NCBI GenBank assembly: GCA_902806595.1
Contig: CADCXC010000037.1
Coordinates: 992,001 to 1,056,000 of the forward strand
Direction: 5' to 3'
DNA length: 64,000 nt
Source of the DNA: Pyrenopolyporus hunteri
Lineage: Eukaryota; Ascomycota; Sordariomycetes; Xylariales; Hypoxylaceae
In this document: positions 34,116 through 45,910 of the stretch, piece after piece
Layout: each line of letters starts with the position of its first letter
Numbering within the stretch: the first letter of the stretch is position 1
Program-made: the position numbers and the translations under genes
Notes under the pieces: model-generated
What the model was told of the DNA's origin: nothing
Database searches by the model: none
The model's input: the letters and a program-made list of their open reading frames with translations, nothing else

Positions 34116-35733
34116 CTTTTCAGAGCCCGGTCTCGTATATAGCGAGACCAGGGGTTTGCAAGCTGTTTGCCTAGGTATATCAATATAGCTCGGCTTGTAC
34201 GTATCGAAGAGCGATATCGACTTTTGCTATAATGACGACTATATCTCCGTGCGACCAAACTTTTATAGAATTATTTATACTGTGTGCATTTTTGACTAAG
34301 ATCTCACAATTTGGGATAAAGTTTGGCCCGTGCTCTCTGCGTTAAGATTTGGAAACCTCGGCGGTGGATCAGCGGGCCTCGGAGGGCAATGCTAACCTGG
34401 GGTCTATTGATCGCGAGTGGCCAAAGCTCAGAGTACATAGGTAAGTACCGAATTCAGCCTAGTGTCATTGCTGCTTTTACATACCTAGGTACATGTAGTG
34501 GCTAGACGAAAATTCACTGACGTTAATTATTGTGCACTAATCTTCAAGACGAGTTGCTAAACATAAACACCAACACCAAATTCTAACTAAAACATACCTT
34601 TTACCTAACTCCTTATAAATGATATGTTACCATGTTCTAATGAGGATAACTAATGCTTCAAGATTAGCTGGCTATAGCCTAATCTGATATAGGATTTTTA
34701 TCAGACACAAATCCCGCTCTTAGGTTGTTGGAGTGGGCGACGCTATATGGTGAGATATACATACTCGGAACCTTTATAATCTTAACTTTTTGGCCATGGC
34801 TGTTGAAGTTCCCAATACTTCAAGGCTTTACTTTAAAGTGTTTAGTACCTCGTCAATAGGCGTAACTCTGTTGGCTGATGTCCTAGCGATACGAATTGAA
34901 GATATGGGTCTTTCACCTTTGTAATAATTCCCTTACCAACTCCCATTCGTCAACCCTTAAATCTCAACTCTCAACTCTCAGTCAACCGACGTTCTTATAC
35001 ATATTCCCTCCGGCCCCTTTCCTGCCGCCCTGGGCCTGGTGGCTGCCCCCTTCGAGAAGATACTCTGGGGTCCTGCAGTGATAGGTATGTCTTTATTTTC
35101 CCTGGATACTTGGGTATTATAGCATGGATGGTACTTATTTGGGGAAAGCGAAGGATACTTGGGCATGACTAGCAAGGTGAGAGCGACGAACCTGCGTCGA
35201 AAAGCACCAATGGCCATGCAATGAATCCGGAGCTGGAAAGGTCGATCCAACACGTTGGGGCCTGCTCTTGGGAAATATAACCTGCATGAGCCCGTCGCCG
35301 TCCTCCCAAATGTCAACGCCATCGAGCTATTGCAAAAAAGGGCCTAGGGTGGGCTGGTCGGGATCGTGTGGTACCTCGCCTAAGACATATAACTTGGTTC
35401 AATGTTCTCCTTACCCATGCATACCTACCTACCTAGGTACCTACCTACCTACCACCTGGTTTTGCCACTTTTTATGCCCGTACTACGGGAGTAGCATAAA
35501 TCGGGTCGAACCCTTGCTTAAAGCGGCGCGGCCGAGGCTTCAACAATTTCCTTTTACAACAGAGTATCAAGCTCGCAGCGCTACCGCCAATTTTCTTGAT
35601 CTACTCAGTCGCACATAGCCAATTGATGTCACCGTTTTTTTGAGCTTTTCTGCTGCGATTCATTTTAGCATCATCTTGCTAAGTGTTACCTTAATATCGC
35701 TAGATATACCGATAGTGCTCGAATTCCCACATA
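34116..35733. promoter_or_regulatory. Divergent spacer ELP1 / DUF3984-like gene
   Basis: 1.6 kb between two outward-facing start codons. It contains an AT-rich stretch at about 34500-34640, a TACC/GGTACC array at about 35420-35457, and a pyrimidine-rich stretch around 34930-34985. No gene recognised. Confidence 0.5.
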
Positions 35734-36837
35734 ATGGATGTTGCGTACAAGCAGCATGCTAACCAGGCGCGCCGCAAAAACAGGTCGTCCACGAACCTCC
35801 AGCACCTCTCCCTCGCGCCCCTCACATCTAGGTTACCTCTAACCGATCCCGAAGAGCTCCCTGACTTCGGCGCACCTCAATTCCAACACAGCATCTCGTA
35901 CTTACAAGGCAAATCCGCCCCTACGACTCCGCGGCTCCTCCAATCTCCTGCTCGCACTCGAGCGAATTCGCCTAACCGACGCCATTCCTCCGTCCACGAT
36001 CCCCTAAGCGCGAAGCTCCCGAAGAGCAAGTCCACAACCCACCTAGTTGCGTCCAACGCGAGGCGTGCCGGATTAGGGACCTCGTCGCCTTTCCCGCGCC
36101 ACCATGGGCTCTCTAGTACGAAAGAACATAGCGACGATGATTGGATTTTGCGTACAGGCGCTCTGATAAGCTCGGAGATGCGCGAGTCTAAGGGGCAGGC
36201 GTGGCTCGTTTCGAAGGAGAGTTCGACTAGTCTGACCGGTATGCGTGACCTTGAGGAGGAGGCGTACGAGCGAGAATTGGCTAGGGAGAGAGAGCTCGCG
36301 AGTAGGCGGAGCAGCCGTCGAGGTAGTATCGCCAGCGGAGATGATGATTTCTTTTCACAAGGCAGCCGTTTCGGTAGTCGTTCGCAGAGTCGGGCGGGGA
36401 GTAGGGCTCGCCTAAGGACGCCCGTAGAGCGCCACTCGCACGAAGGCTATTTTGGCCGAGAAACGTCACCCGAAGATGCCATACAAGGGCCCGATTTCGT
36501 GGGCCTAGACGAAAAGCTCGAGGCTTTCGAGATAGACACAAGCAAGGCGGATGAGGCTGCTGTTAGGAAGCTAGTCTACAGGAAGGATGGAGGGGTAGGT
36601 TCGTGGGTCTGGTCTCTGTTCTCCGTCGAGGAGAATGACGAGGAGTCGGACGACGCCGAGGACGAGACGTCGGACGGAGAAACAGAAGGAAGCCATCTTC
36701 CTCGTAGTGCGAGTACTATGGATTTTGAAGGGGCTTCGAATGTTCTAGAGGAACGCATCCCGCCACCGAAATCAGATGAAGGCGGTTGGCGAGATGCAGC
36801 GTGGCTCCTCACCGTGGCATCGAGAGTCTTACTCTAG
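35734..36837 (+). CDS. Ser/Arg-rich fungal protein, DUF3984-like
   Basis: Intronless, 367 codons, start at the first ATG. Largely low complexity and probably disordered: Ser, Arg and Pro dominate the first 220 residues, with SRRSSRRGS and FGSRSQSRAGSRAR motifs that look like kinase targets. More ordered blocks are ISYLQGKSAPTTPRLL (about 54-69), DDWILRTGALISSEMRESKGQAWL (about 134-157, given in part: DDWILRTGALIS), a helical RDLEEEAYERELARERELA, and the C-terminal GWRDAAWLLTVASRVLL. A VGSWVWSLFS segment precedes an acidic run. This block order matches my memory of fungal DUF3984 proteins, whose function is unknown. The name is tentative; the gene itself is well supported by its length and codon pattern. 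Confidence 0.75.
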   Translation: MDVAYKQHANQARRKNRSSTNLQHLSLAPLTSRLPLTDPEELPDFGAPQFQHSISYLQGKSAPTTPRLLQSPARTRANSPNRRHSSVHDPLSAKLPKSKSTTHLVASNARRAGLGTSSPFPRHHGLSSTKEHSDDDWILRTGALISSEMRESKGQAWLVSKESSTSLTGMRDLEEEAYERELARERELASRRSSRRGSIASGDDDFFSQGSRFGSRSQSRAGSRARLRTPVERHSHEGYFGRETSPEDAIQGPDFVGLDEKLEAFEIDTSKADEAAVRKLVYRKDGGVGSWVWSLFSVEENDEESDDAEDETSDGETEGSHLPRSASTMDFEGASNVLEERIPPPKSDEGGWRDAAWLLTVASRVLL

Positions 36838-39760
36838 GATCTGAGACAATGTCAGATACGTCGCTTCGCGCTGGGGACACGAGATGCTACTACGGTATTG
36901 CATCCATGCTGCATGCAATGTCTACTGTACGAGCGGGCAACATATGCGATGCTGACAGCTAGCTCTCAAGTTCGGGAGTCACACTGCAGCTGTGCTGAAA
37001 GCTTTTTCACAGCAAGGCTTCCTCACCTTTTGGCTACCTGGAAAATCGATAGTTATATGGGCCTATCCGGAGAAAATCCTCGGTATCTTCCTGCTAAGAA
37101 TAGAACACGAGCTTGTCTATCTTGTTATTGGTCTGCACCTTTTTTTTATTGATTTTGGAGCCTATGAAACTGCCGAATTTGACAATTTCGAAGCATCGGC
37201 GGGATCTCGGACTCGTTAAAGAACTGCTAGTCAACAACATCAGGGGGGGAGGCTACAAATCAGAGACGGTGAAGAGAGTGCCAACTTGAGGTACATACGT
37301 GTGCATTGTACATGCACGTGTGCCCACCTTGTTACCCCCTGGCCTACATGTAGGTATCCAACGAATATATATCTGTATACCATACCTCATAATACAAGTC
37401 GTCACTGAGCTTGACCGTTTGCAAAACGGACGGTGGCCCGGGTGCGGGGAAGTTCACTGATTGGGATGTCAAGCCAACCCGCAGGGAGACTTGTTCAGCT
37501 GCTAGCTAGCTTTAAGGTCGACCGAAACAGGATTTTTCATAGTAACTGCAGCCGAGATACGTTCGAGGCCTTTAAAATGAGACGAGTTATATCTATGGCG
37601 CGGAAATAGAAGCGCAATTGTTATTATCTGCCTCCTAGGTAGGTATGTTCCGGTGCCCCCTAGGGAACCACCACTTGAGTGAATTAAACCAGACGGAAAA
37701 GGGGATCGCTGCTAGAGTTAGTGGTGAAAGGACCGAAATAGTTAGCCCAGTAGATAAGGCTTCGGTCCATTAGAAGTACATATGTAAAGATATGCCAAAA
37801 ATGATGAGATGCTTCGCTCCTGTATCCACCGAGATTCGGGGTCTTAAGCGAGGGATATTGTGAGAGGTCGTCAGCTGCCGGTTGCCTATATACCTACCTC
37901 AGGTGCCTACCTATATACGATAACGCCCGTCACTTCTCATATAATCCTCAAAATAAGCCTTACGAGCTCATGCTCCGATGGACAGCCAATGGATTCGTAG
38001 TTCATGCATGGAGAGCATTGGGAATATTCTCATGTTATATTTCAGATTGTTAGTAACCGAGACACGCGGGAACAAACGAGGGCGATCGCCTCTTTGCCTT
38101 TTATGGATTCTCGGGCCAAACTGTAACCACGAACCACTGGCGCACCGGCGCATCAAGGGTTGTCAAGGCTATCACGCATAGGTATTTGTGATAAGTAAAA
38201 TGTAGCGTGCCGCTACGTAGGTAGGTAGAACATGTGGGTTCAATCTACCCATGTCCGGATCCGGTCTTTAGAAGTCCGCCGAGTCGAGCTCCATTGTGTG
38301 ATGGCTCTCGAACCGGTGCTGGGTTTTGGCGTCTATGTAGGTACTTATCATATGCAGGCAGGTAACAAGTAGGTAACGATGAGGTGCACGCAGCACTGTG
38401 TTGTGGCACGTCACACGGGGAATCCAGGGTCTGGATTATGACGTTTTCCCGATTGAAGCCCCCACTTCAACATCAGATGCATGTGGAGACCCGGAAAAGC
38501 TTCGAGAATAAACAACGTGACCAACCCCTCGGTGCAGGGGGCGTCGGCGTGTTATGGAGGGCTATGGAGGGGCTCAACGATGCCGCACTGGTCTTGTAGT
38601 CCCAATGTGGACGCAACTGCGCACCCCGTCGACATTCGTTGCAAAATTTAATCTTTTCCATTAGCCCGAGCAGAGAAGAGAGAGGAATAGAAGGGGAGAG
38701 TTCCGTTGCTTCGAATTCAACTGTGGTAATAGCCTGGTCGAGGTGTTGCAGCCGCGAGGCTCAATATTGAGCGCAATTCATGGATACGGTCACATTCGAG
38801 GTTGCGACATTCGCGAGTGCCACGCTGTAGTAGTGAACTACAGTTGCTGTAGCGCACCATTGTGTTCGGGGTCGCCGTGCTAATGGAATAGCTGTGATAT
38901 AAGTATTGTCAGTACCTTGGGATTCGGCGAGTGACATAGGACCACCGAACAACAGCAACAAAACGTAAGCTGGTAGGATTAGCTTGGCGGGACGCAGCTA
39001 TGCAATCCAGGGTCCATGAAGACGCAAGTAGACCGGGGCAGCATGCAATATTGTATATAGAAAGAGATGCGTCGACGTCGATCATAGAAGATTCCAGTGA
39101 CGCTTATCCCGCTGGATAATGGGCGGGAAGCTTGATGAGGCTTCCCGTCTTCCCGCAGTCCTCACCCCTTTAGCTCTGCTAGCTAGCGGACCAGGTTTGC
39201 GTTGATGGCGAATTTTTGGCTTCGACATGGAGATCGAGCTAGTCCAACACGAGGTAGAACATGTCCCAAGTTCGAAATCTAGAAACGAGAAGGACAAAAG
39301 TGTCCGGCGACTGTGCGGATATGCGCGTCAAGTGTATACATACGGTACCGAGGAGTTTGGGAGATGCTAGGTAAGCTCAACGGATCTTCATCTCCTCATC
39401 TGGTCGGTCATCCCACGTTGATTTTTTTCATGGATCCTTCCCGCTCGGCCATGGTAAACGCTGTATCGTGCAAGGCCGAGGGCGAAAATATTGCGGCGGA
39501 TAGGGCGTAGCATTACTCCTCTCATGGGCTGCTTGGTCCCTTTAGTAGCAGCAGTAGTCTCCAATAGACTGGGTTGGGCGATGGTTGGAGCCGGGAAATG
39601 GATGGTAGGTTGGATTTGGTGCACATGTAGGTATTGGACGATGGAACGATGAGCGTGTACTGTATTGTATTGTACGTAGAAAAATAAGATAGGCACCCCA
39701 CCAATATCACTAATACGTATTATTACACTTGTTCTTCCCCCTGGGAGCCATTGACAACCC
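36838..39760. other. Long spacer after the DUF3984-like gene
   Basis: About 2.9 kb with no supportable gene. Frames at 36898-37219, 37968-38181, 38384-38661 and 39082-39297 are short and lack motifs or plausible splice partners. There are scattered TAGGTACC-type motifs and a CCGTTTGCAAAACGG inverted repeat near 37413-37427. Confidence 0.45.
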
Positions 39761-39810
39761 TTTCTTTCTCTCTCTCGTTCGTTCGTTCTTTCTTTCTTTC
39801 TTTCTTTCTC
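39761..39810. repeat. CTTT / CTCT microsatellite
   Basis: A tract of TTTCTTTCTCTCTCTC followed by GTTC units and then six CTTT units, all pyrimidine on the plus strand apart from the G of each GTTC. It lies about 1 kb upstream of YPD1. Confidence 0.9.
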
Positions 39811-40850
39811 AATCTCAACATTTGTATACCTGGGTAGGCAGCGATAGTTAGAGTTTAATCGTGGTTACAGGTAAGTGGCACGCATACTTACCTAGGTAGG
39901 TTGGTAGATATACATGTCATGGTAGCATAATACCTACCAGGTGTGTAGGTACCTACATACCTACTAACGTAAAGGCTACCTACCTAGCAGGCAGGTACAC
40001 TGAACAGGTAGTATTGTATGTACCTAACCCATCTACCTAACCTTGCACATACCTACCTGAGAAAAGCCTTACGTACCTACCTACCTGGCTACGGTACCTA
40101 ACTCGTTAATTAGTTGTACGGTTCCACATACCAGTGACGTTGTCTAAAATGACCAAAAGACCCTGACGGGACCCCGAAAGCGTAATCTCCAAAGCACGGA
40201 ACTGCCTATCACGCACCCGCCGCACACGTCCTTTACAAAGCACCGTCCAGAATTACCAAACCCCCCAATACCTAATTCCGTACATATGAAAGTACCCCTT
40301 TGAGCCAGATACCTCTTGTCTGCCTGCCTGCCTGCCTTCCCCTACCTACCTATTACGCACACGTATGTAGCAGGCGAAGCCCAGGCAGCCCAGGTAACAA
40401 CCACCAGGACTGAGTTTAGTATGATTCCCAAAGTATATTATTCTAACGTACATAACCTACCCTACCTACCTAGGTATTTATTCGGCACCTATGCCGATGG
40501 GCGAATAGTCGAACAAAGTAAACGCATACACTGTGCGACGTGCCGCCCCATCAACCCATCTCTCGTTACCATTACCCATCACCATCACTTCCTACCGATA
40601 GACCCCACCTAAAGGTTTCGATCAACACTAGAGTGGTTAAAGTCGCCGCGGTTTTTTTTCAGACCACCCACACGACCCTCTTCCCAGGACATATTTCGCC
40701 CAATTTCGCAGCTACCCTTTTCCATTCGTGAGTTTGGCTTGTTCCGAAGGGAGTCCCTTTTTCCCGCTACGACCACCCTCGATTCCTCGACTCCTTTGGC
40801 TGGCGCCGCCGTCTTTCAAGACTAGTCCTTACATCGCACAGCCCGGCAAC
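39811..40850. promoter_or_regulatory. TACC-repeat-dense region upstream of YPD1
   Basis: The densest concentration of TACCTACC, GGTAGGTA and TAGGTACC motifs in the window, roughly 39880-40095, with further copies at 40340 and 40455. The last 250 bp are C/T-rich (for example cgactcctttggctggcg) and lead into the YPD1 start. Promoter role of the proximal part is inferred. Confidence 0.5.
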
Positions 40851-41492
40851 ATGGCTGCTAACGACCAGGTATGAATCGAAACTCGGCCTCAAATGGAAGC
40901 AGAACACTTGGGCAAATGACTAACGGTTACGGCCTGCCCGCGCAGAATGATGACGGTCATGACACCGGCAACCTGCCCGACCTTGGGGATGCGATTGATA
41001 TTGTGACTTTTAGTCAGATTCTAGAGATGGATGATAGCGAAGACGATCGTGAATTTAGCAAATCCATCGTTTTTGGCTTCTTCGAGCAGGCTGAGGAGAC
41101 GTTTGAGAAAATGGACACCGCCCTGTAAGTCCTGTCCTTGCGAACTGCCGGCTACGCCATGCTTTCTTGTGGGCCCTGGTCTCGCCGAGCTCTCTTGATA
41201 GACGGTTAAGGCTAACCTGCCGCCTCTCCTCACGTTTAGGGAAGCCCGGAATCTTGATGAGCTGTACCGACTTGGTCACTTCCTAAAAGGTTCGTCGGCG
41301 ACTCTCGGTTTGACCAAAGTCAAGGACAGCTGCGAAAAGATCCAACGCTACGGCAAGAAGGAGAATCTCGATGGTAGCCCGGAAACGGATGAGGCCCTCT
41401 GCCTTTCACGAATCACAGAAACGCTCAAGACGGTCAAGGCAGAATACGCCGACGTAGAGCAGACGCTCAAGAATTTCTTCAAGTCCACCTAG
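40851..41492 (+). CDS. YPD1: Histidine phosphotransfer protein Ypd1
   Basis: Intermediate of the multistep phosphorelay between hybrid histidine kinases and the response regulators Ssk1 and Skn7, controlling the HOG MAP-kinase pathway. Exons 40851-40868, 40946-41124 and 41240-41492 give 149 codons. The HPt signature HFLKGSSATLG places the phosphorylated histidine at residue 79, with the conserved Lys82-Gly-Ser following. Upstream helices read VTFSQILEMDD and IVFGFFEQAEETF, and the C-terminal helix AEYADVEQTLKNFF, all typical of fungal Ypd1. The first exon encodes only six residues. The start ATG has a good context (GGCAACATGGCT). Confidence 0.96.
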
Positions 41493-43069
41493 CCAACGGA
41501 CGCGGTACGAGTTTTTACAGTTTTGAGTTCGAGTTGTATTATGCTGCTGCTACCTTCGCGATTACGGTCATCGCATGGACCCTTCTGTGGGTGCGACCGT
41601 TGCTGGAGGGCTTGGAGCATCATGAGAAATGAAGGCTGCTCCAAGTTCTCGGAGGGAAGGAAAGTGGCAGCCGATTATTTTACCTAACCTATCAGTTGAC
41701 TTTAGATATACCCCACGTCTATCCTCTGTACTTTGCAGCTTCGATCACCGGGTAGAGAGCAGTTCACTTTGTATGGCGGGTTTTATTGCAGGCGGATGGT
41801 TGATGCACGCAATCTGGAGCACGATATACACAGTTCCATACGATCATCTAGGTTAGTCTTAGGAAGCTGGATAAAGGAGCTTCTCAACGATCGGGCAGGC
41901 AAATTGCGCTCCCTAATACACCGGTTTTCTCACCCGCGGGATTGCTTTCCCCCCCTCGACCTTATGGCTACCTATTTTCGCTCGTACCTTGCAATAGAGT
42001 GCGCAAAACCCGCCTATATGCAAATTCGAAATTTTCCAAAGTCTGAGGGCAGCGCATCTTGACGTACTTCCCTACGTCATAACCTCTTGTGTTCGCTTTG
42101 TGACGCAGGGCTCCCGGTACCTATTTCTCCCCATGTGGCTAATGCAGATCTCCCGCTTGTTGATCCGGAGTGACTTACAATGCAATTCTAGTCTTGTAGG
42201 GAAGGGTTGGGTAATCTCAATCTTGATTTAGGAGCACTGGTATGAAGTGATGAGCTATGAGTTTGTGCTTGAATTACACAGAACGCGGGAGACCAATCAT
42301 CACCTGGCTTCGCTAATCGATGGCTTGCGCATTGACTCGTTCCGGAGCTGCTGGTGCAGTCTGAACTCTAAACTTTAAGGGTGGGCTCCGTTCGATCCCT
42401 AGTTCCTTCTTTCCTTACTTTCTTTCCTCTCCTCTTTCTCTAAAAAAAGGAAAAGGAAAAAGAAAAAGAACCTTTAGAAGCCTACCTGGTAGGTAGGTAC
42501 CTAGGTAGGTATATCTCGCATTGACTTATACCCACATATCTACCTAGGTAGGTAGGTACATGTGCGTTAGCCATTTACTAGTGTGCTGACTGTCGGAATA
42601 CACAACTTAATTAAAGCAAGTACCTAGGTGGCTTGGATATATGTAGGTGCTACCTACATGTAAGGAAGTAGGTATAGTATACTTTGAGTACATTCATATT
42701 CCTAAGCGCTTCCCATTGGACATGACGTCTCCCAGCAGCGGGTATGTGCGCGGAATCGACGTTTCGTATGCGATCTGAGTTTCTATTCAACCTCTAAGCG
42801 CTTGCAGCACCTGTTCATCTTTTGGTATTAATTATAATTATAGCTGTACTAGGCTATGTACGTTTTATTAGGTACCTAGGTACGTTGCTTGAAGTCTGTA
42901 ATCCTTCTAACGCGGTCTTAGGGGAGATTTATCGTGTTATGAACACCTAGGTGTATGGATAGACTCGAGTTGCGTTTCCACGTCGGCATTGGCTCTATGA
43001 ACAACTAAGCTTGCAAAGCCTCCGAAGTCTCACACGAGGAATCTGCTACGCCGTCGGGCTTTACCCAGT
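41493..43069. other. Spacer between YPD1 and the 2H phosphoesterase gene
   Basis: 1.6 kb. It holds the YPD1 3' region, an A-rich purine tract at about 42442-42470, and two TACC/GGTAGGTACC clusters at about 42480-42560 and 42640-42675. Frames at 41629-42062 show no recognisable motif. Confidence 0.5.
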
Positions 43070-43822
43070 ATGCCGCCACGACCGCCACCTACACATTTCT
43101 TATGCTTACCACTTGTGACCGGGCTTTCCCGCCATCAACTCTCGGCAAGTCTATCAGCTTTTGGCGCGGATGTGACTAGCCCGGACAGCTTCGCCGTACC
43201 AGAGCAAGCCATCCGGCCGCTTGGCACGCTCCATCTGACGATCGGCGTCATGAGCTTTCCGAAGGACGATGGCTTGGAGAAGGCGGTGGCGCTCTTGAAG
43301 ACGCTAGTACCCAGGAAAATCATAGCGAGCGTCAGGGCGGCTGAAGCTACGGCAGCTATGGAAAACTCAAGCCCGGACACATGCGACGTGATAAAAGATC
43401 CGACTGGGCCACCACCGCCCTTACTGTCCGTGACACTGAAAGGTCTGCACTCTATGCAAGCAGCGTCCAAGGCATCCGTGCTTTACGCTCCACCCGTTGA
43501 TACTGAAGGTACCCTGTTGCGGTTTTGTGAGAACCTGCGGTCGACGTTTCAGGAAGCGGGACTGATGGCGGTAGAAAACCGCCCGTTGCTGTTGCACGCA
43601 ACTATCCTAAACACGATCTACGTCAAGGGAAGGAACCGCAAAGGTGCGAAGAGGCACGAGAAGCTGACAATCGACGCGAGAGAGATCCTAGATCGTTATG
43701 GCGACTATCTATGGATGAAGGATGTCCCGGTGGAGAAAATTGCGATTTGCAGGATGGGCGCGAAGAAGCAAGAAGATGGCGATGAGGCGTACGAAGTCGA
43801 GGCAGAAATTGATCTGGTTTGA
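43070..43822 (+). CDS. 2H phosphoesterase, AKAP7/ASCC1-like
   Basis: Intronless, 250 codons. Two H-x-T-x motifs characteristic of the 2H phosphoesterase superfamily are present: HLTI at residues 55-58 and HATI at 176-179, about 120 apart as expected. The context LGTLHLTIGVMSFP and RPLLLHATILNTIY fits the AKAP7 nuclear-localisation-domain family (PF10469), shared with ASCC1 and related to 2'-5' RNA-ligase-like enzymes. No KH domain is visible, so it is not a full-length ASCC1. The predicted activity is hydrolysis or cyclisation at a 2',3'-cyclic or 2'-5' phosphodiester; the substrate is unknown. The C-terminus ends YEVEAEIDLV, completing the last strand. Confidence 0.85.
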   Translation: MPPRPPPTHFLCLPLVTGLSRHQLSASLSAFGADVTSPDSFAVPEQAIRPLGTLHLTIGVMSFPKDDGLEKAVALLKTLVPRKIIASVRAAEATAAMENSSPDTCDVIKDPTGPPPPLLSVTLKGLHSMQAASKASVLYAPPVDTEGTLLRFCENLRSTFQEAGLMAVENRPLLLHATILNTIYVKGRNRKGAKRHEKLTIDAREILDRYGDYLWMKDVPVEKIAICRMGAKKQEDGDEAYEVEAEIDLV

Positions 43823-44459
43823 CGGTCATCGGTTGCCTGGCTGTTGGGATTCCATGATGCATGGTACCGGTTGAAATACCTATTTACCTACGTGTATACC
43901 TACCTACCTACGTATATACCTACGTGTTTACCTACATGTTCACCTACATGTTATATCTACATGTAGGGTAGGTAAAATAAGTAAATTAGGTACATATATC
44001 TGAAAGCAAATAATGCAAGAGGAAAGCATCCAGCAAAAGAAAATAGCTCAAAAGTCCCTGCCTGCCTGCTTGCGGGCGTGTAGGTATTGTACATGCCTCG
44101 GTGTGAGTGATAAGAGGTAAGAAGGGGCTGATCCAAGCTGAGTCGCAGGGCACGGGAACGCTTACATACCTCAGTACCTGTACTTGCAGTGTACCCGAAC
44201 TTAAGCCGTCGGGCATTGTACGCTAAAGCCGCACCAAGCTTCAGGTACATGTAGGTACCTCCAATGGCTGATAGGCAGACAGAGTATCGGTTTCCTTCCA
44301 TTGCTTCTTTTCGCATTCGCGACTTCCTCGCCGATCTGGCTTTCTACCTATCTGAGTCATTTTAGGCGTCAGCACGATGCCTCGTCCATCTACAACCACT
44401 TTTCCTAAGGCAGATTCCTCCGCGAAACTTTCTGCACGAAGCTCGGCCATCCGCACGAC
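43823..44459. other. Spacer with TACGTGTATACC/TACATG repeats
   Basis: 637 bp between same-direction genes. At about 43880-43975 it has a run of variant units (CTACGTGTATACC, CTACGTATATACC, CTACATGTTCACC), the longest variant TACC-type array here. A GC-skewed promoter region precedes the next start. Confidence 0.6.
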
Positions 44460-45910
44460 ATGAGCCCACCAGAGAAGCGGCGGGGGAATTCTCATTCCAT
44501 TCGCTCCTCGGCCTCGTCGCGAAACAACAACATAATCTCCCCGCCTCCCCGCGCGCAGCTCACCCGAGGTGCCTCTGCTTCGTCTTCGCCTGGCCCCGAG
44601 AACGACGGCCCTCACGATGCCGCCAGTTCGGCAAGCAAAGACAGCAGCGCGTCATTGTCGTTGGCGGCTAAGGAAAAAGAGAACAGCCTGCTCAAGGAAA
44701 AGGACGACAAGATCGCCAAGTTGGAACTAGAACTTACTATCATGGAGGCTGAGTTTACCCGCGAACTAGACAAGCTCTCCCAGAAGGAAGGCGAGACGTC
44801 CGGTTTCTGGCAGGCCAAGCATTCGAGCCTAAACCAGCAATTGATACGAGCCGAGACCGAGCTTCAATTGATGCGCGCTGAGGTCGATGTGAGGGAGGCC
44901 GAACGAGCTGAGCTGCGCGAGGGCTGGGAAGTTCTACGAAAGGAGATAAAGGAGCGCGACGACGAGATACGGTCCCTAAAGGGCCATATCGCCGGACTCA
45001 AACAGTGGGTCAGCACTAGCACTGCTAGAGGCCACCAGATGAGTGACGAAGAATTCGGAGAATCTATGGCAAAGCTTGGAAATAGCTTGCAGAATTGGGT
45101 TATCGTGCATTTCAGGCGGGCGAAGCTCGGTAGGATGGTTCTGCGACCATGTGTGCGGTTTGGACCTTATGGATTAATGAAGCCGTAGATTTCACGCGTG
45201 CCGGCGAAGCCGTCCTCCACGACCTTGGCGAACTTGTGCCTATGTATGAGCAGCTTGCTGCGTCGGCGAAGGTGCATCTCTTACAGAGCGTCGTGTCCAG
45301 CATCCTGGTGGAGGCCATATTCAACGCCTACTTTGTTGGTCTTCCCAAAGACCAAGCCGAACGGTTATCTGAGATAGAGAAATATCTTGGGTCGGTCAGT
45401 AAGTACCATCCGGCTCTGGCTTTCCTTAGGACGGCAGCTGACCTTTTAGTAGGCCCAACTGAAGCTGTCAACCAATGGCGTGCGATGACGCTCACCATGC
45501 TCCAAAAGGAGGCCACCCCGCGGATGCAGGAAGAAACAACGCGAGTGACCGAGTCCACCATCCTGAGGATCAATCATATCTTAGATGCAATTACGGGTGC
45601 CAGCACAACGGAAGCCCGGGATCATGCGCTTCGCGCGCTGGTACATAATTCAGTTGAACTAGCACGTTTGTTGACGGCGCAGAAAGCCACCTTCAGAGTC
45701 TACATGCCCAAGATTTCCCCCCACCAGAGGATCTTCTTTGACGCATCCACTATGGAGGACATTGGGGCTGAAGATGAAGAGAACCTGACTGGGCGAGAGA
45801 TATTTTGTGTAACGTTTCCAGGAATTACCAAGACTGGGGACGAGAACGGCGACCACCCGCACTTCAAGAACGTCGTTGCGAAAGCCAGAGTGCTTTGCAA
45901 CCCCGAATGA
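44460..45910 (+). CDS. Orphan coiled-coil protein, function unknown
   Basis: Exons 44460-45129 and 45189-45910 give 463 codons; the 59-nt intron (gtagga ... ccgtag) joins FRRAKL to DFTRAGEAV. Residues 1-75 are Ser/Pro/Asn-rich and disordered. A coiled coil runs from about 75 to 185 (KENSLLKEKDDKIAKLELEL onward). Then comes a helical domain beginning MSDEEFGESMAKLGNSLQNW and continuing through the second exon, with a long all-helical region and a final block with PKISPHQRIFFDASTMEDI and EIFCVTFPGITK. I recognise this second-exon type from hypothetical proteins of filamentous ascomycetes but know no function. No membrane segment or catalytic motif is visible. Confidence 0.8.

Noticed and set aside
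38200..38225. Possible solo transposon end (TGCCGCTACGTAGG)
   Set aside because: Shares about ten bases with the element ends at 4345 and 63191, but no partner end or TA-flanked body is visible; a match of this length is not far from chance in 64 kb.
42360..42400. tRNA-like string with GTTCGATCCC
   Set aside because: No pairing acceptor stem or anticodon arm could be built around it.
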